NCBI GenBank assembly: GCA_033002965.1
Contig: JAURVB010014466.1
Coordinates: 42,567-106,566 of the forward strand
DNA: 64,000 nt
Origin: Piper betle
Lineage: Eukaryota > Streptophyta > Magnoliopsida > Piperales > Piperaceae
Direction: 5' to 3'
Within the stretch, counting starts at the first letter, position 1, and every line of letters begins with the position of its first letter. The translations under genes were made by a program, and so were the position numbers. Of this stretch, positions 12,438 to 23,568 are shown in pieces. Below the pieces are notes generated by a model. The model saw only the letters and a program-made list of their open reading frames with translations. It searched no databases and was not told where the DNA came from.

Positions 12438-12814
12438 CATAAATTGTTTTTAGTATAAAACTATTTTCGAAATGGTTTAATCTGTTTATATCTGTTTACT
12501 GTTTATCTATTTACTGTTTATATCAGTTTATATCTATTTACTGTTTATATTTGTGTATTTGTTTACTGTTTATCTCTCATGTCTTTGTATCTGTTTGTTT
12601 AGTAACTTAAGATCAAGCTAAATCTTGGTTTAAGATTAACTTGGTATCAAAGCCTAAGTAAATTAAAATTACTTGAGTAGGTGACGGAGTTCAGATCCTT
12701 GTAAGTCTTAAATAGCCAAAATAGGCGCATAGGCAATTTGGATTAAAAAATACTCCATCAAAATTAAAAAAATTATGAATGATATATTTTATCCTTATAT
12801 AGATTACATCATGG
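12438..12814 (+). repeat. Inverted viral fragment: leader, primer-binding site and a short RT piece
   Basis: This block reads in the opposite orientation to the rest of the locus. 12450-12640 is the reverse complement of leader copy 1. 12642-12654 is a Met-tRNA-type primer-binding site. 12655-12745 matches the leader downstream of the site at the right end of the locus (around 23330-23400). 12746-12814 jumps directly to a short fragment of the reverse-transcriptase region, also present at about 16010-16075 on the minus strand. The fusion of leader to RT shows rearrangement before or during integration. Confidence 0.8.
12642..12654 (+). other. Pararetroviral primer-binding site (inverted copy)
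   Basis: tggtatcaaagcc differs at one base from the Met-tRNA complement used by plant pararetroviruses. Its counterpart on the minus strand near 23405-23418 is more degraded. Confidence 0.75.
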
Positions 12815-13330
12815 TCTATAAACAGATACAAAGACATCAAAGATAAACAGTAAACAAATACACAAATAGATATATAAATATAAACAGATACAAAGACATC
12901 AGAGATAAACAGTAAACAAATACACAAATAGATATACAAATATAAACAGTAAATAGATAAACAGTAAACAAATATAAACAAATTAAACCATTTCGAAAAT
13001 AGTTTTATATTAAAAACAATTTAATAAAATCTTCATATGATTCAAGTTTAACTTGAACAAATAATTTACATAATGAAAGAATATAGTTCTTGGAGAATGA
13101 ATACAATTCTTGAGAACGAATATAGTTCTGGAGAACGAAGATAGTTCTTGAAAATAAGATCAAACAAACTTACTTCGATTTCAACTTTCAAAGTTATAGA
13201 AGAGTCTGATTGTTACACGTACACTCATGCTTAACAAACAATCTTTCACTCTTATGATTTACAAAGATACAAAAACTCAAATAGACTTAGAAGTAGAAAG
13301 AAAGAAAGAGAGAGAGTAGGCTATCCATTC
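12815..13330 (-). repeat. Pararetroviral leader, copy attached to the promoter
   Basis: Read on the minus strand, this lies directly downstream of the promoter at 13340-13540. It starts with a ctctctcttt-type pyrimidine run, then attcgttctc-type motifs, then tandem short motifs (ctgtttatctattta-like). It is partly internally duplicated near 12825-12950. Confidence 0.78.
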
Positions 13331-13339
13331 ACCGATGCC

Positions 13340-13540
13340 TGAGAAGTCACTGGAAGCATTCTTATATAATCATCAAGTAAGACCGAAGTATCCAGTAATA
13401 ATAAACCGGATGGCCAGATGATGTCATCAAGATAAGGTTGAGCTGTCAAGTGAGCTGACCTATCTAGATTTTCTGCTGATTGTACATCTGACTTGGCATT
13501 GCTGACATGTCGGATAAGATGACGTCAGGTTGACCTTGTG
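13340..13540 (-). promoter_or_regulatory. Pararetroviral pregenomic-RNA promoter
   Basis: On the minus strand this block has a palindromic TGACGTCA (13520-13527), a second TGATGACATCATC-like element (about 13417-13429) and a TATA box attatataag (13361-13370). A pyrimidine-rich leader start follows about 30-50 bp downstream. TGACG elements upstream of a TATA box are the as-1-type arrangement known from plant pararetrovirus promoters, bound by TGA-class bZIP factors. The second viral ORF ends just upstream, as expected. Whether it still drives transcription is unknown. Confidence 0.72.
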
Positions 13541-15177
13541 CTATCATTGTATGATGGAGTCCATTCTGAAGTATTTTTACTACAGGAAGGAATAGTAGAT
13601 GGAGCCGTTTCCATAGTAGAAGTACTAGGATAGTATGCTATAACTGGAGATACGATAGGCTGGGCCGAAGAAGTTTCAAATCTTGTTGACTTTGCTTCCT
13701 GGTCTGGAGTATTCATAGTCGATGGAAAATATTCTGTATGAGGGCATTCTGTATGAGGGCATTGTTTAACCATATAGCCAGATTCACCACAGCAGTAACA
13801 AGTTTGAGAAATAAAAGGCCCAGTGCTACATGCTTCAGCTATATGCCCTTTCTGATTACATTTTGTGCAAATAAGATCCTGAGAGGTTAAAACTGGTTGT
13901 CCATAGCCAGCCATAACCATGGTTGATGGAGTATTATTAAGAGTTGTTAATACTTTATCAATATCTTGCTGAGTCATGTGTATAGGGGATTCTAGAATTT
14001 CAATCTTTGGAGTGGTTGGAAACAAACTCGCTTGAACTTGAGTAGTAGAGCAAAAGTCCAATGTATATGCTAATTGAATAATATCTAATTCAGCCATCAG
14101 AGGGTTGTTTCTTTTTACCTGCAAGTAATTTAAATAAATGTTAGGGGCAGTGCTAGTAGGTACATTGCTGACACATTCGGAGGTTGAGAAGGAGATTCAG
14201 AATCATGAGCAGAATATACTTTTGGAGTTTGGTTTTTGAAGACATGGATACAAACTCAGAAAAAATAGCTTTTCTTTTTCTTAACGAAAGGAGGCATTTC
14301 AGAAATGGAAGAAGAGAACATATCCCACCATCTAATGTAGACTTTATGGGCTAATGCAGAAATATAACTACCCATAACATTTGTATAATGGAAACAGAAA
14401 TTCTAGGATAAATCCAAGGAATTTGATTATATATCAGAAATTGAAAAAAGAAGATCCCAAATCTGGATCAATATGTTCTTGGATTAATTTTAATTGCTTT
14501 TGAAGGTAGGGAGGAACAAATTGGATTTCTTGTCCAAAATCTCCGAACCATTGGATGAACCAAGCAAGAAGTTGAGTTAATTTTGGTAAATCAACTCGAA
14601 GGAACCAAGAATGTTGACTAAAAGTATTCTTATAGAATAAAACTCTATCAAATGCATCAATATAGTCCTAATAATTATATTCAACAGGGAGTCCAATCAT
14701 ACTACGAGTATTTGATAGTTTTCTCATAGCATTAGGATTTCCATATTCGGCTAAGATTATGACTTTTTTGATGATCATTTTACTATAGATAATGCATGTT
14801 TTAAATTGATTAGGATATACTGTTTGATGAGCTAATAAGTTGCCGCTAAACTTATGAGATATTTCTACCAAATGAGTCTCCAGTAGAATCAGTTCAAAAT
14901 AATATCTGGTTTTATTTGATTGGACTAGAAAGTGAGACAGGTGTGGCAATACTTGATTAGCCAAAATAGCTGGGTCTTCTTGCTGAAGATCTTTTGGAGA
15001 GTTATCTAGAAAAGTAATATGAAGAGGATTTGGCTTTTGAATATAAGGACTCAAAACTCTATAGGAATTCTTTGAAGGTTTTGGATTTTGATCATCTTTA
15101 TCAAAGTCTTTTTCGAAATTGGGGCAATTTTTGTACATAGGTGGTAATATCAATTTGCCTTTTCCCTTATCAGCCAT
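13525..15177 (-). pseudogene. Second viral ORF remnant (unknown function) with zinc knuckles
   Basis: This begins with the ATG at 15177, just after the RNase H region, and is open to 14668. It continues in broken frames to 14124, then is open again to 13525. The last part contains a CX2CX4HX4C zinc knuckle (CTKCNQKGHIAEAC), followed by a second knuckle whose histidine position is tyrosine. A short in-place duplication (PHTEC/PHTEY, 15 bp) follows. A separate ORF after the polyprotein is known in some caulimovirids; its role is unknown to me. Stops near 14667 and 14450-14200 break it. Confidence 0.65.
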
Positions 15178-15189
15178 TATACCCCCTAC

Positions 15190-16796
15190 AAAAATTCACG
15201 AATGAGAAAATCAAGAAGAGAGTTACTATTACCCTTGATAAATTCAATATCAAAATAAAAAAATAGCCAATAAAGCCTGCCATCAAGCAAAGATATGTTT
15301 ATAAGCTAGATTTTTGACATCTTTTTGTAAAATATCCTTTGCTGCTTTACAATGTATTCTTAAGAGAAATTTTTGATTAAGTTAATCATCTTGAAATTTT
15401 AGAATACAATTTACTATGCTTAACATTTCCTTTTTTTATAGTGGAATATTTTACTTGTGTTGGATTCCATAATTCTGAATTATATTTTATAATTACAGGT
15501 TTATTATTTATTACTTGTTTAAGTATACCCCCATATCCTATATCCGAGGCATCCGTTTCTATTGTTTTTAATGAATTAAGATGGGTTAAGGATAAACAAG
15601 GAAGATATTTTACCTTATTTTTGATATTTTGAATAGCTTTTGTATGCTCAACTGTCCAAGGAGGAGGATTTTTCTTTAAACGTTGCCATAATAGTTTACA
15701 ATCTTTGGCAAGTTCTTTATAAAAATCTAATACATAGTTTAAACTTCCTGAAAATCTTTGTAATTGATTTTTATCTAATAATTTGTCTAGAAATTTAGAT
15801 GAAAATTCGATAACCCTCTGAATAGGATTTATCTATCCTTTTCTATATCAAGTCCTAGATATCTTATCTTTGATTGTACTAAAACCATTTTTCTTTTAAA
15901 AAGTATTATTCCATTGGTTTTAGCGATCTTATAAAATTGATTCAAGTGTTTAAAGTGCTGATCTAAATTATTGGAAAATGCTAAAATATCATCTATATGG
16001 ACCATGATGTAATCTATATGGGGATAAAATATATCATTCATAATTTTTTGAAATTCGGATGGAGCATTTTTTAATCCAAATGACATTACATTCCATTCAT
16101 ATTGTCCAAATAGAATATTAAATGTTGTTTTATATCTATCCTTTTCATTAATCTGTATTTGCCAAAAATCAGATTTTAGATCAAACTTACTAAATACTTG
16201 CGCATTATATAATCTTTGTAATAAATCTTTTTTATTAGAAATTAGATATCTTATCCATTTTAAAACCTTATTTAATGGTTTGTAATTAATAACTAGTATT
16301 GGAGCACCACATTCTCTTTCTGCTGACATTATATACATAAAATGCAGAACAAGACCAAGGTGACTTACTTTCTCTAATTAATTTATTAGTTAATAAAGTT
16401 GTCATTTCTTTTTGACAATATGTAACCAATTCTTTACTCAATTGAATTGGTCTTGCCTTAGTAGGAATTTGAGATTCATAAAAATTATCTTCATAAGGAA
16501 GAGTTACTTCATGCCTCTTTTTTTCCCAAAAAGCACTAGGTAAATCATTACATAAGTCTTCTTCAAATAACTTTTTTGTTTTATTTATTTTTTCTAAAAT
16601 ATCTTTAGATTGTAGTTTTTCTTCTAACTATAAATTATTTACTTCTTCTTTTAAATATTTTATATGTTTATTTTTAAGAAATAATTTTTCTTTTAAATTA
16701 AATATTAGTGTTTTATGAAGATGGAATTCTAATTCAAAAGTAATTTCTTTACCCTTAAACTTAGTATGAATTCTTGAATCATCTATAGTAAAAGGT
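15190..16796 (-). pseudogene. Viral reverse transcriptase and RNase H remnant
   Basis: The frame 16338-15829 carries the RT palm and fingers of a caulimovirid, including YEWNVMSFGLKNAPSEFQ. The catalytic box reads HIDD, where the family has an aromatic residue before IDD. Around 15830-15200 the RNase H domain follows with an ETDASD box and a KEML block, with stops and a frame change near 15830. Sequence 16340-16796, linking to the protease, is degraded. The enzyme would convert pregenomic RNA to DNA. The breaks make this copy inactive. Confidence 0.85.
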
Positions 16797-17246
16797 TCAA
16801 TAATATGCAGTACAAGGATTTCCTAAAATCACTTCTGTTCCTACATCTTTTACTAAGATAAAAGTTAAATATAAACATGTATCATTTACTACATATAACT
16901 CATGTGGTAGTTTATATTGAATTTTTAATCTTTGGTCATTAACAATGAATAGAGCTTGTCTAGTTTTTTTATAAAATTTAGTAGGAATTATTCCTTCTCG
17001 GATTATATTTCTATCTGCTCCAATCATCTGCACTAAAGCTAAAGTTTCTAATGTAAATTTTTTATCAAGTATTATTTTTATTTTTAAAATATATTTTTTA
17101 GAAATAGTTTGCTCTATTACATCTAAATAATCTTCAGATTCTTTAGTTTTAGATGTTTCACCTATTTGAAATTTTGAATCTTCAAAGATTTTTAAATCTT
17201 CATCTTCATTATCAGATGTAATTTTATTTTCTTCAACTAATTCCAA
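16797..17246 (-). pseudogene. Viral aspartic protease remnant
   Basis: An open frame of 149 codons upstream of the RT. An acidic N-terminal half precedes a retropepsin-like core: the flap and strand pattern around GIIPTKFYKKT, then a hydrophobic FILVKD...VILGNP block. The active-site triad region reads MIGAD, so the catalytic aspartate is not visible. Position between coat protein and RT supports the call. Confidence 0.72.
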
Positions 17247-18960
17247 TATCTCTATTCTTTTTCTTAATTATACTACTTCTGATTTTAAGGTATTTATCTC
17301 TTAACGTAAATCTTATAATGTAATTGGTTTTTCCTTCTTCATTCTATCAAAGACTTCTGGTCATAATATATGAAGGATAAACTATAGCTTCCATTTTAGG
17401 TTTTTATTCTAGTTCTCTTGTAGAAGCTATAACCTTTTCTATTAATTGTCTCTTTTGTTCTTTGTCTTGTATATTATCTATTAAATCTAGTAATAAAGAT
17501 TCTTGAGCATTAATCATATTAATACTTAAATTATTTAAAGCATTACAAGTATCATAAATATTACATTCACAATCTGAAGAAGTAATATCAGATTCTCTAA
17601 TAGAATATTTAGATTCACTGAAGTATCACTTAATCCTTCTAACAAAGAATATAAACTTTCTTTTTCTTCATCAGGAATATTAAGTTTCTTAATTTTCTTT
17701 CATAATTTACATTAATTCCTGGTTCAGATGACCACAATCCCAACATACTATTGGTCTAGTTTTACTAATTGGAGGTTTAGTTTGTTTAGGTTTTTTATTA
17801 ATTATCTTTTCACCTTTTTCTTTATTTTATTTTTTAATCATAGGGTTTTTCTTCTTCTAAAGAAGGGTTTTTATTAAAATTTTTCTTTATATTGGTAGAT
17901 TTAGGAGGAATAATTGGAGAAACTTGAGTACCAAATTGTTAACAAAATTCTCCTAATTCTTTTCTTCCTAAAAGTTTTTGTTTTTAAGTTGTTGTTTAAG
18001 ATTTAAATCATTACATAAACTTAATCTTTCGATTACAATTTCATTATGTAATTTTCCAAACATAAAAGTGCCATAAAGTATAGTACAATTATTTTGACTT
18101 CTTAATTTACTTCTAACTTTTTCTGCAAATAGAGGAGGTAATCTAGCTATAAATCTTTCTTTCCAAAATTTTAAATTAGAATCATCTCTTTGGAATAGTA
18201 AAGCTAAAAATGTATCATGATACCATCTATAATGAGTTAATGATGGACATTTTAAGCTCATAATTAATTCTTGAGTTCTTTCTTTTAATATATTTAGATC
18301 TCCTACAAAATTATGCAATGTTGCTAATATGAGAGTATATACTGCATCTTCAACAACTTGATTTATATTAGAATTTATTTTAGTTATTGATAAAATTTTT
18401 AAATTTTTGTACGGGTTGTAGATAATGATCCCACCAGCCTTTTTAATATACTAGAAAATCCAGCACCAATAAATTCAGTTATTTGTCGATCAAAATTATT
18501 TATTGTTTTGCATATAGTAGAATACATTAGCATATTATGTAAAGTTGTTAATATTTGATATTCTGATTGACCATCTATATTCCATTCATAGATAAATCTA
18601 ATACTATATAATAGTCCAGAATTTAGAAAATTTTCTTCGAATGATACAGATGTTAGTGTAGGCCTTTGATAATAATGTCTTCTCATAGGAAGTAGTTGTG
18701 CTTGCAAAGGTCTAGCCATTTCAATTCTTTCAGTAAATTGATTTATTAATTCTTCAATATTATCTGTTTTACTAATTATTTTTATGGATTCATTAATTTT
18801 TAAGCCACTTAATCTTTTTGTTAATTTTTTCTAAAAATTCTTCATTAATAGGAGCTTTAGTATTAAATTTTTTAGTTGGTTCTAAAGGAGGTTTTAATAA
18901 AGCAGAGGTGATAGCTCTATTTTCAGAAATTTTTTCTTTTCCCTTGTCTCTTGGTGACCA
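17247..18960 (-). pseudogene. Viral coat protein and nucleic-acid-binding zinc-knuckle remnant
   Basis: Two open blocks (18719-18399 and 18318-17968) cover the caulimovirid capsid core, recognisable by WYHDTFLALLFQRDD, FWKERFIARLPPLFAEKV and LCNDLNLKQQL. A cysteine/histidine remnant (CWDCGHLN) near 17735 is what is left of the zinc knuckle that normally follows. Stops and frame changes occur between the blocks and through 17250-17960. The N-terminal part continues in broken frame to 19121, where the solo LTR interrupts it. Confidence 0.8.
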
Positions 18961-20719
18961 TTTATCTTCTAAAATAGATATTTATGTTGCCAACGTTTGT
19001 AAATGTAAATGAGTATAATTATTTTGTTTAATAACTATAGCAATTTCATCATTTATTTTTTTATCTATTGTAACATAAGAAGTTGTTTTTATATTACCAT
19101 ATTTTATATTTCCTACAGGAGTGTAAAACCCACGATTCGAGTCAGGGTTTTATATTCAGAACCGGTCGGTTCGACCGTTATTTTCGAGTCGAGTCAGTTT
19201 CAGAACACGTGTACTGAGCCGACGCCGGTCTCGTGTATGAGCCATGAGGGTCATGTGTACCCAAGTATATGATGATAACGTCATGAACACAGCAGAAAAG
19301 AATGAGTTATCAGAATATATGAGAGTATGCAGTTCATTTTTTTTATTATGATATATAATGGATCGTAGAATTAGTTTTAGGCCGTTTACTGCGTTAGGAC
19401 GCGTTACGGGCATTTGGGTGGGTTGATAGTTCTAGAGCATATCATTATGATTTTTTTGGTGTTGTTTGATTTTATGGGATTTTTCCCATATTTTTTGGAA
19501 TTTTTACGACTTAAATATTATTTTTGACTCGAGTCGGAGACGAGTCAAGTAATATTTACGACTTTGCCACCACACACCCCCGCGCCCTTCTCTTCTTCCC
19601 CAAACCCTCGCCCGCCGCGCCGCCCCTGTTCGCGCGCCACCGCCGCCACGGCCGACGCCGCCTGGCCGCCGATCGACGCCGCCCAGCCCGGCCACGGCGT
19701 GGCCCTGCCGCCCCGACCAGGCCCGGCCACGAGCTGGCCGCCGCGACGCGAGGAAGCCGCGCCTTTGCGTCGTGCTTCCGTCGCCAATCGCGCCGCCGGG
19801 CACCGTCGCCGCCGCGATCCAGCAGTCGCCTCGGCACCCTCGATCCCTCAGCCGCCTTTCCCGACCGGAGCGGAGGCCATCGCCGGCCTGGCCGGCCGGA
19901 TCTAGCGACCCATCGCCGCCGCTCTGTTTTATGTATTTTCCGGCGAGCCGCCACCTCCGTTGGCCGCGTCGACCTCGTAGATGAGTCGGGCTCGCCGAGC
20001 CGGTTCCGAGGGTACCCAACACGACCACTTTCCGGCCAGTAGACGCCGCCGGCGATTGTCGCCGGAAAACCACCGGAAGCCGCCGGAAAACCGCCAGTAG
20101 CTGCCGGAAAACTGGAATTTCTGGAATTCGCCGGAATTCACCGGATCTTCCGCGGGGCTCACCCAGTTGAGCCCGATCGAACGTCGGACGCCGGGGAGCG
20201 CCGAATTCGAGCTCCGAGACACGCGACGGAACCCTAGCCGTCGCCGATTGCCGACGATGTGAGGTATAATTACCTCCAATTTGATTATTTAAATTGATGA
20301 TTGTTAGCATAACACGATAGGATTGAGTGATTCCCATGATAGAAGTCTGAGCATGAAAGAAGTAATGATATGTATGATATGATTGGTAATGAGTAAATAT
20401 TAAGTGATCCGATGATGTAAAGTAAATTTGAGCATGTTAATCGGGTACGATGTAACTTAGGAAAAACACAGTAAAATTGGTATGAATAATATTAGTTAGA
20501 ATTATTTTCATATTTATGATTATTTGATTGTTGATTGACGGTCATTGTGTGTGATTCATCATTTAGTTAGCGGGCGTTAGTATTTAGTTTTGATGTGTAG
20601 GTACGGAGTAGGAGCTTGCCGCCTAGGCGCGATGACACGCTTGGAGCTTCTACCAGGTCCGTTTAGGACTCGTCTGTTTTACTCTTTTCTATTGTATGTT
20701 TGTTTTAATGCCTACAGGA

Positions 20720-20757
20720 CGAGTTAAGTGGCGCTTTATCGGATCCCACTTAACTCG
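20720..20757 (+). other. Conserved hairpin in the family 1 LTR
   Basis: A perfect 12-bp stem (cgagttaagtgg / ccacttaactcg) around a 14-nt loop, about 105 bp upstream of the TATA box. Equivalent hairpins occur at the same place in the other LTRs, with compensating base changes in the stem. Confidence 0.7.
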
Positions 20758-20860
20758 GGCCATTTAACCGAACAGTTTTCCGGATTAATAACCCCTCGAG
20801 GATGAGATCCCTCGAGGATGATTTCGAAAACAAGATCCACCACAAGTTGCCTTCGGGCCT

Positions 20861-20870
20861 ATTATATAAA
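20861..20870 (+). promoter_or_regulatory. Putative LTR TATA box
   Basis: attatataaa follows a conserved ttgccttcgggcct motif and precedes a second short TA-rich stretch and the presumed start of R. The same arrangement is seen at about 44911-44920 and 59819-59828. Confidence 0.5.
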
Positions 20871-21360
20871 TCCCTACCCAAGCCCTATATATATATGTAG
20901 TTTTCGCGTTTTCAGTGAGACGAGAGATGGAGAAATCGACTGCACGTACCATGCAGAGGATGCCGTGACAGTCAAAGCGGGCTCTGGATTAGTGCCAGCG
21001 GACTGTTCCATTCCCGAGGGATCCTGACAACTCCGCGTTTGAGTTCCTCACACCCGGAGAACGTGGAGGTTTACGGGTACTGTTTAGTACAGCGCATGTC
21101 CGGACTTGTGGTTCAAAGGGTACTAAAGGCGACTGCCTGAGAGTACTCGGCCTTCGTGCTCAAGGCCAGGAGAAATATGGAGGTAAGGAGAGGGCTTAGG
21201 ATAAAGTTTCACGAGAAGTACTGAAAAAGAAGTGCCGAGAGCGGCACAGTACCAGCAGCAGATCAGTAAGTTCGGGATGCTACCGGGTCTGCAGCCCAGT
21301 GGCTCCTCAGTAGTGCCCTTCAGAGTGTTCACGTGGAGTATATGTTGTTTTCTTTCATAT

Positions 21361-21428
21361 GAGAGTTTGCTCTCATAGCCAGTTTGTTATAGTTATTTTA
21401 TTTTTCGGACCAGTAACACTTGTTACTG
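21361..21428 (+). other. Pair of short hairpins near the LTR 3' part
   Basis: gagag-tttg-ctctc (21361-21374), then cagtaac-actt-gttactg (21411-21428). The same pair is kept at 45397-45461, and the second hairpin at 60351-60368. Possibly the R/polyadenylation region; function is inference. Confidence 0.55.
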
Positions 21429-22043
21429 ACGTGTTTTTATACTATATGTAGGTAATAATCACGAGTTGGAGGAGCCAGCTTGGACGGAGGAGCAATGAGG
21501 TCTTCTGCACACACACTGTTAGATGATTGAATGTTTAATATTGTGTTTATTATGTTATTATTATAATGACATGATTATGATTAAATGATATTGAGGCATG
21601 ATCAATGACATGAAATGAACATGATCAGAGTAGCGCAGCAAAAGTGTGATGGGTTAGAGACCCAAAGCTTCAGAGAATGATGAATATAGTAGATTAGAAG
21701 TCTGTGTGAATGCTATTGTTGCTATGCTGTATATATGTTATGATATATATGATTTTGACAGGGTGGCCCATAATTGCATTTTTAGGGGAAATTCTGTCCC
21801 TTTCATTTTAGAATTTTTACTAATTTTGATTGTAATTGTGTTGGTGTGAAAATTGGTTGCATGTCATCCATGTAGTATCCTGTTAGGGTTTTATGCATTC
21901 ATACATACATATAGCAAGTTGGATCTTCATCTTAAGACGCCGAGATTGGATCCGCACGAGTTAGGTTCGGGTTAGCCGACCTAACCGGGGCCTGTAACAT
22001 GCCGGTTCGATTCACGAGTGTGAACCAGATTTGGGGTGTTACA

Positions 22044-22384
22044 AGGAAGATGTTTACTTGTAATTACTTTACCGTCTATTGTATCTCATGTTCTAGTTTC
22101 TTTAGAAACATTTATTTTAGATAAGTGTACCAATTTGTACCAATCTACTAAAGATATTTCTTTTCCTATTAATTTTAGATAATTATAATAATCTTCTTAA
22201 TTTTTATTTAATTGTTATTTATTATGATTATTAAAATACCATATTCTAAACTTATTATGTTTAGCTAACATAAATTCTTTAGAACATTTATCTTTATCAG
22301 GTTGAAATTGATATGTATTTATTTTTAAATTCATTTATGAGAAAAGTTGGTTTATCAGAATAAATTTCATGATGAATTTGTTAT

Positions 22385-22422
<38 letters not shown>

Positions 22423-23286
22423 CTTTAACACTAGATTCTTCAATATTTGATTTTTCAGATCTTGTAGAAATACTAGATTTTGTAGAAGTACTTGGTTCAT
22501 TAAATATTATTTCTATATCTCCATTAGTATTTTCTATAATTTTTTAGTAGTTCTTTTAATAATCTTGGGTGGAATAACATTTTCTAGTTTCCAAGATTGT
22601 GGTAATTCAATTTCATCCCAAGTTATAGTTTTTGGAATTGTAATATTGGCTTTATAGACATCTACATGGAACGGTGTAGTTTTCCCTTTATGAGATTCTA
22701 TCTTAGAATTCAGACTTATATTTGTCATAGCTTTTAGACATATTCTATATATTACACATAAATTCATAGATCTTAGAAGCATATCATATCCTTGTGTTTG
22801 TATATTTAATAGTAATGTTTCATTTATATTTGGATCATTAAGACTTAACGAATAATTTGGATAGCAATTGAAATAAACTGGTCAGTACTTAGGGTCGGAT
22901 TCAATTACTCATAATAAAGAGTCATTGAATTTGTTATGACGTTTATCTCTTATATATAATAGTAACGATGTATTTAAGTCATCTCTAGTAAAGGGTTTAA
23001 CTGCTACTTGTATTAATCATAGATGTATATATTTATATTCATTTTTAATTCATTTATTAATTTTTTTTAATAAATTTATAATTTCAGTACAATTTTCTGA
23101 TACTAACACTTTGTTCAAAAATTTTTATTATATAAGATTGCTTAAATTCAATAAAGCCTTTATTATATTCAGAGGTTGGATTTATCTTAGGAATTGTTTC
23201 TCTATGTTTTTATAAACTATTTCTTCACTATTATTAGAATCTTTCAAACTATGTGATTTTTTGACTAAACTAATTAAAAAATCCAT
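22044..23286 (-). pseudogene. Viral movement protein and N-terminal polyprotein remnant
   Basis: Starts with an ATG at 23286 about 115 bp after the degraded primer-binding site. Broken frames down to about 22700 match the 30K movement-protein superfamily of caulimovirids, with a KPFTRDDLNTSLLLY block near 23000 and a VYFNCYPNYSLSLND block near 22840. The open piece 22782-22534 continues with ITWDEIELPQSW and a linker. An in-frame (TA)n expansion at 22389-22419 adds a Tyr/Ile run. The segment then reaches the solo LTR and continues beyond it as the coat-protein region. The protein would move virus between cells; many stops disable it. Confidence 0.72.
22389..22419. repeat. (TA)n microsatellite inside the viral polyprotein region
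   Basis: About 31 bp of alternating TA. Viral-like coding sequence is legible on both sides, so it is an expansion inside the virus copy and not an outer boundary. Confidence 0.85.
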
Positions 23287-23568
23287 AATAAGTTTTAAAA
23301 TACTTAAATAGGAATTTCTTAGGAGATGCCAACCAATCTAAATTACCTATGCGCCTACCTCGACTGTTCACTTTGTCACATATTCAAGTAATTTTAATGT
23401 ACTTAGATTTTGGATACGAAGTTAATCTTGAACCAAGATTTCACCGGAACAAACAGATACAAAGACATCAGAGATAAAAGTAAACAAATACACAAATAGA
23501 TAGATATAAACAGTAAATAGATAATAAACAGATTAAACCATTTCGAAAATAGTTTTATATTAAAACAA

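Larger units (their letters stand above)
19122..22043 (+). mobile_element. Solo LTR, family 1, inserted in the pararetrovirus
   Basis: Starts tgtaaaaccc and ends ggggtgttaca (TG...CA), about 2.92 kb. It is flanked by near-identical 5-bp duplications (aggag / aggaa) and has no internal retrotransposon domains. Related copies start at 43200, 50723, 62332 and 63948. It has a GC-rich part (about 19560-20260), a TATA box (20861-20870), and hairpins at 20720-20757 and 21361-21428. It is most simply the product of recombination between the two LTRs of a full element. ORFs in the GC-rich part are not conserved as proteins and I do not call them. Superfamily cannot be told because no internal domain is present. 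Confidence 0.85.

Noticed and set aside
12438..12814. A separate second virus on the plus strand
   Set aside because: Only leader, primer-binding site and a very short RT fragment are present and all match the minus-strand copy, so an internal rearrangement is simpler.
19504..20337. Long arginine/glycine/proline-rich ORFs in the GC-rich parts of the long LTRs (also 43426-44316, 49801-50469, 58134-58707, 62786-63486)
   Set aside because: They occur in several frames and on both strands of the same GC-rich stretch, and frames are not kept between LTR copies. Composition alone explains them.
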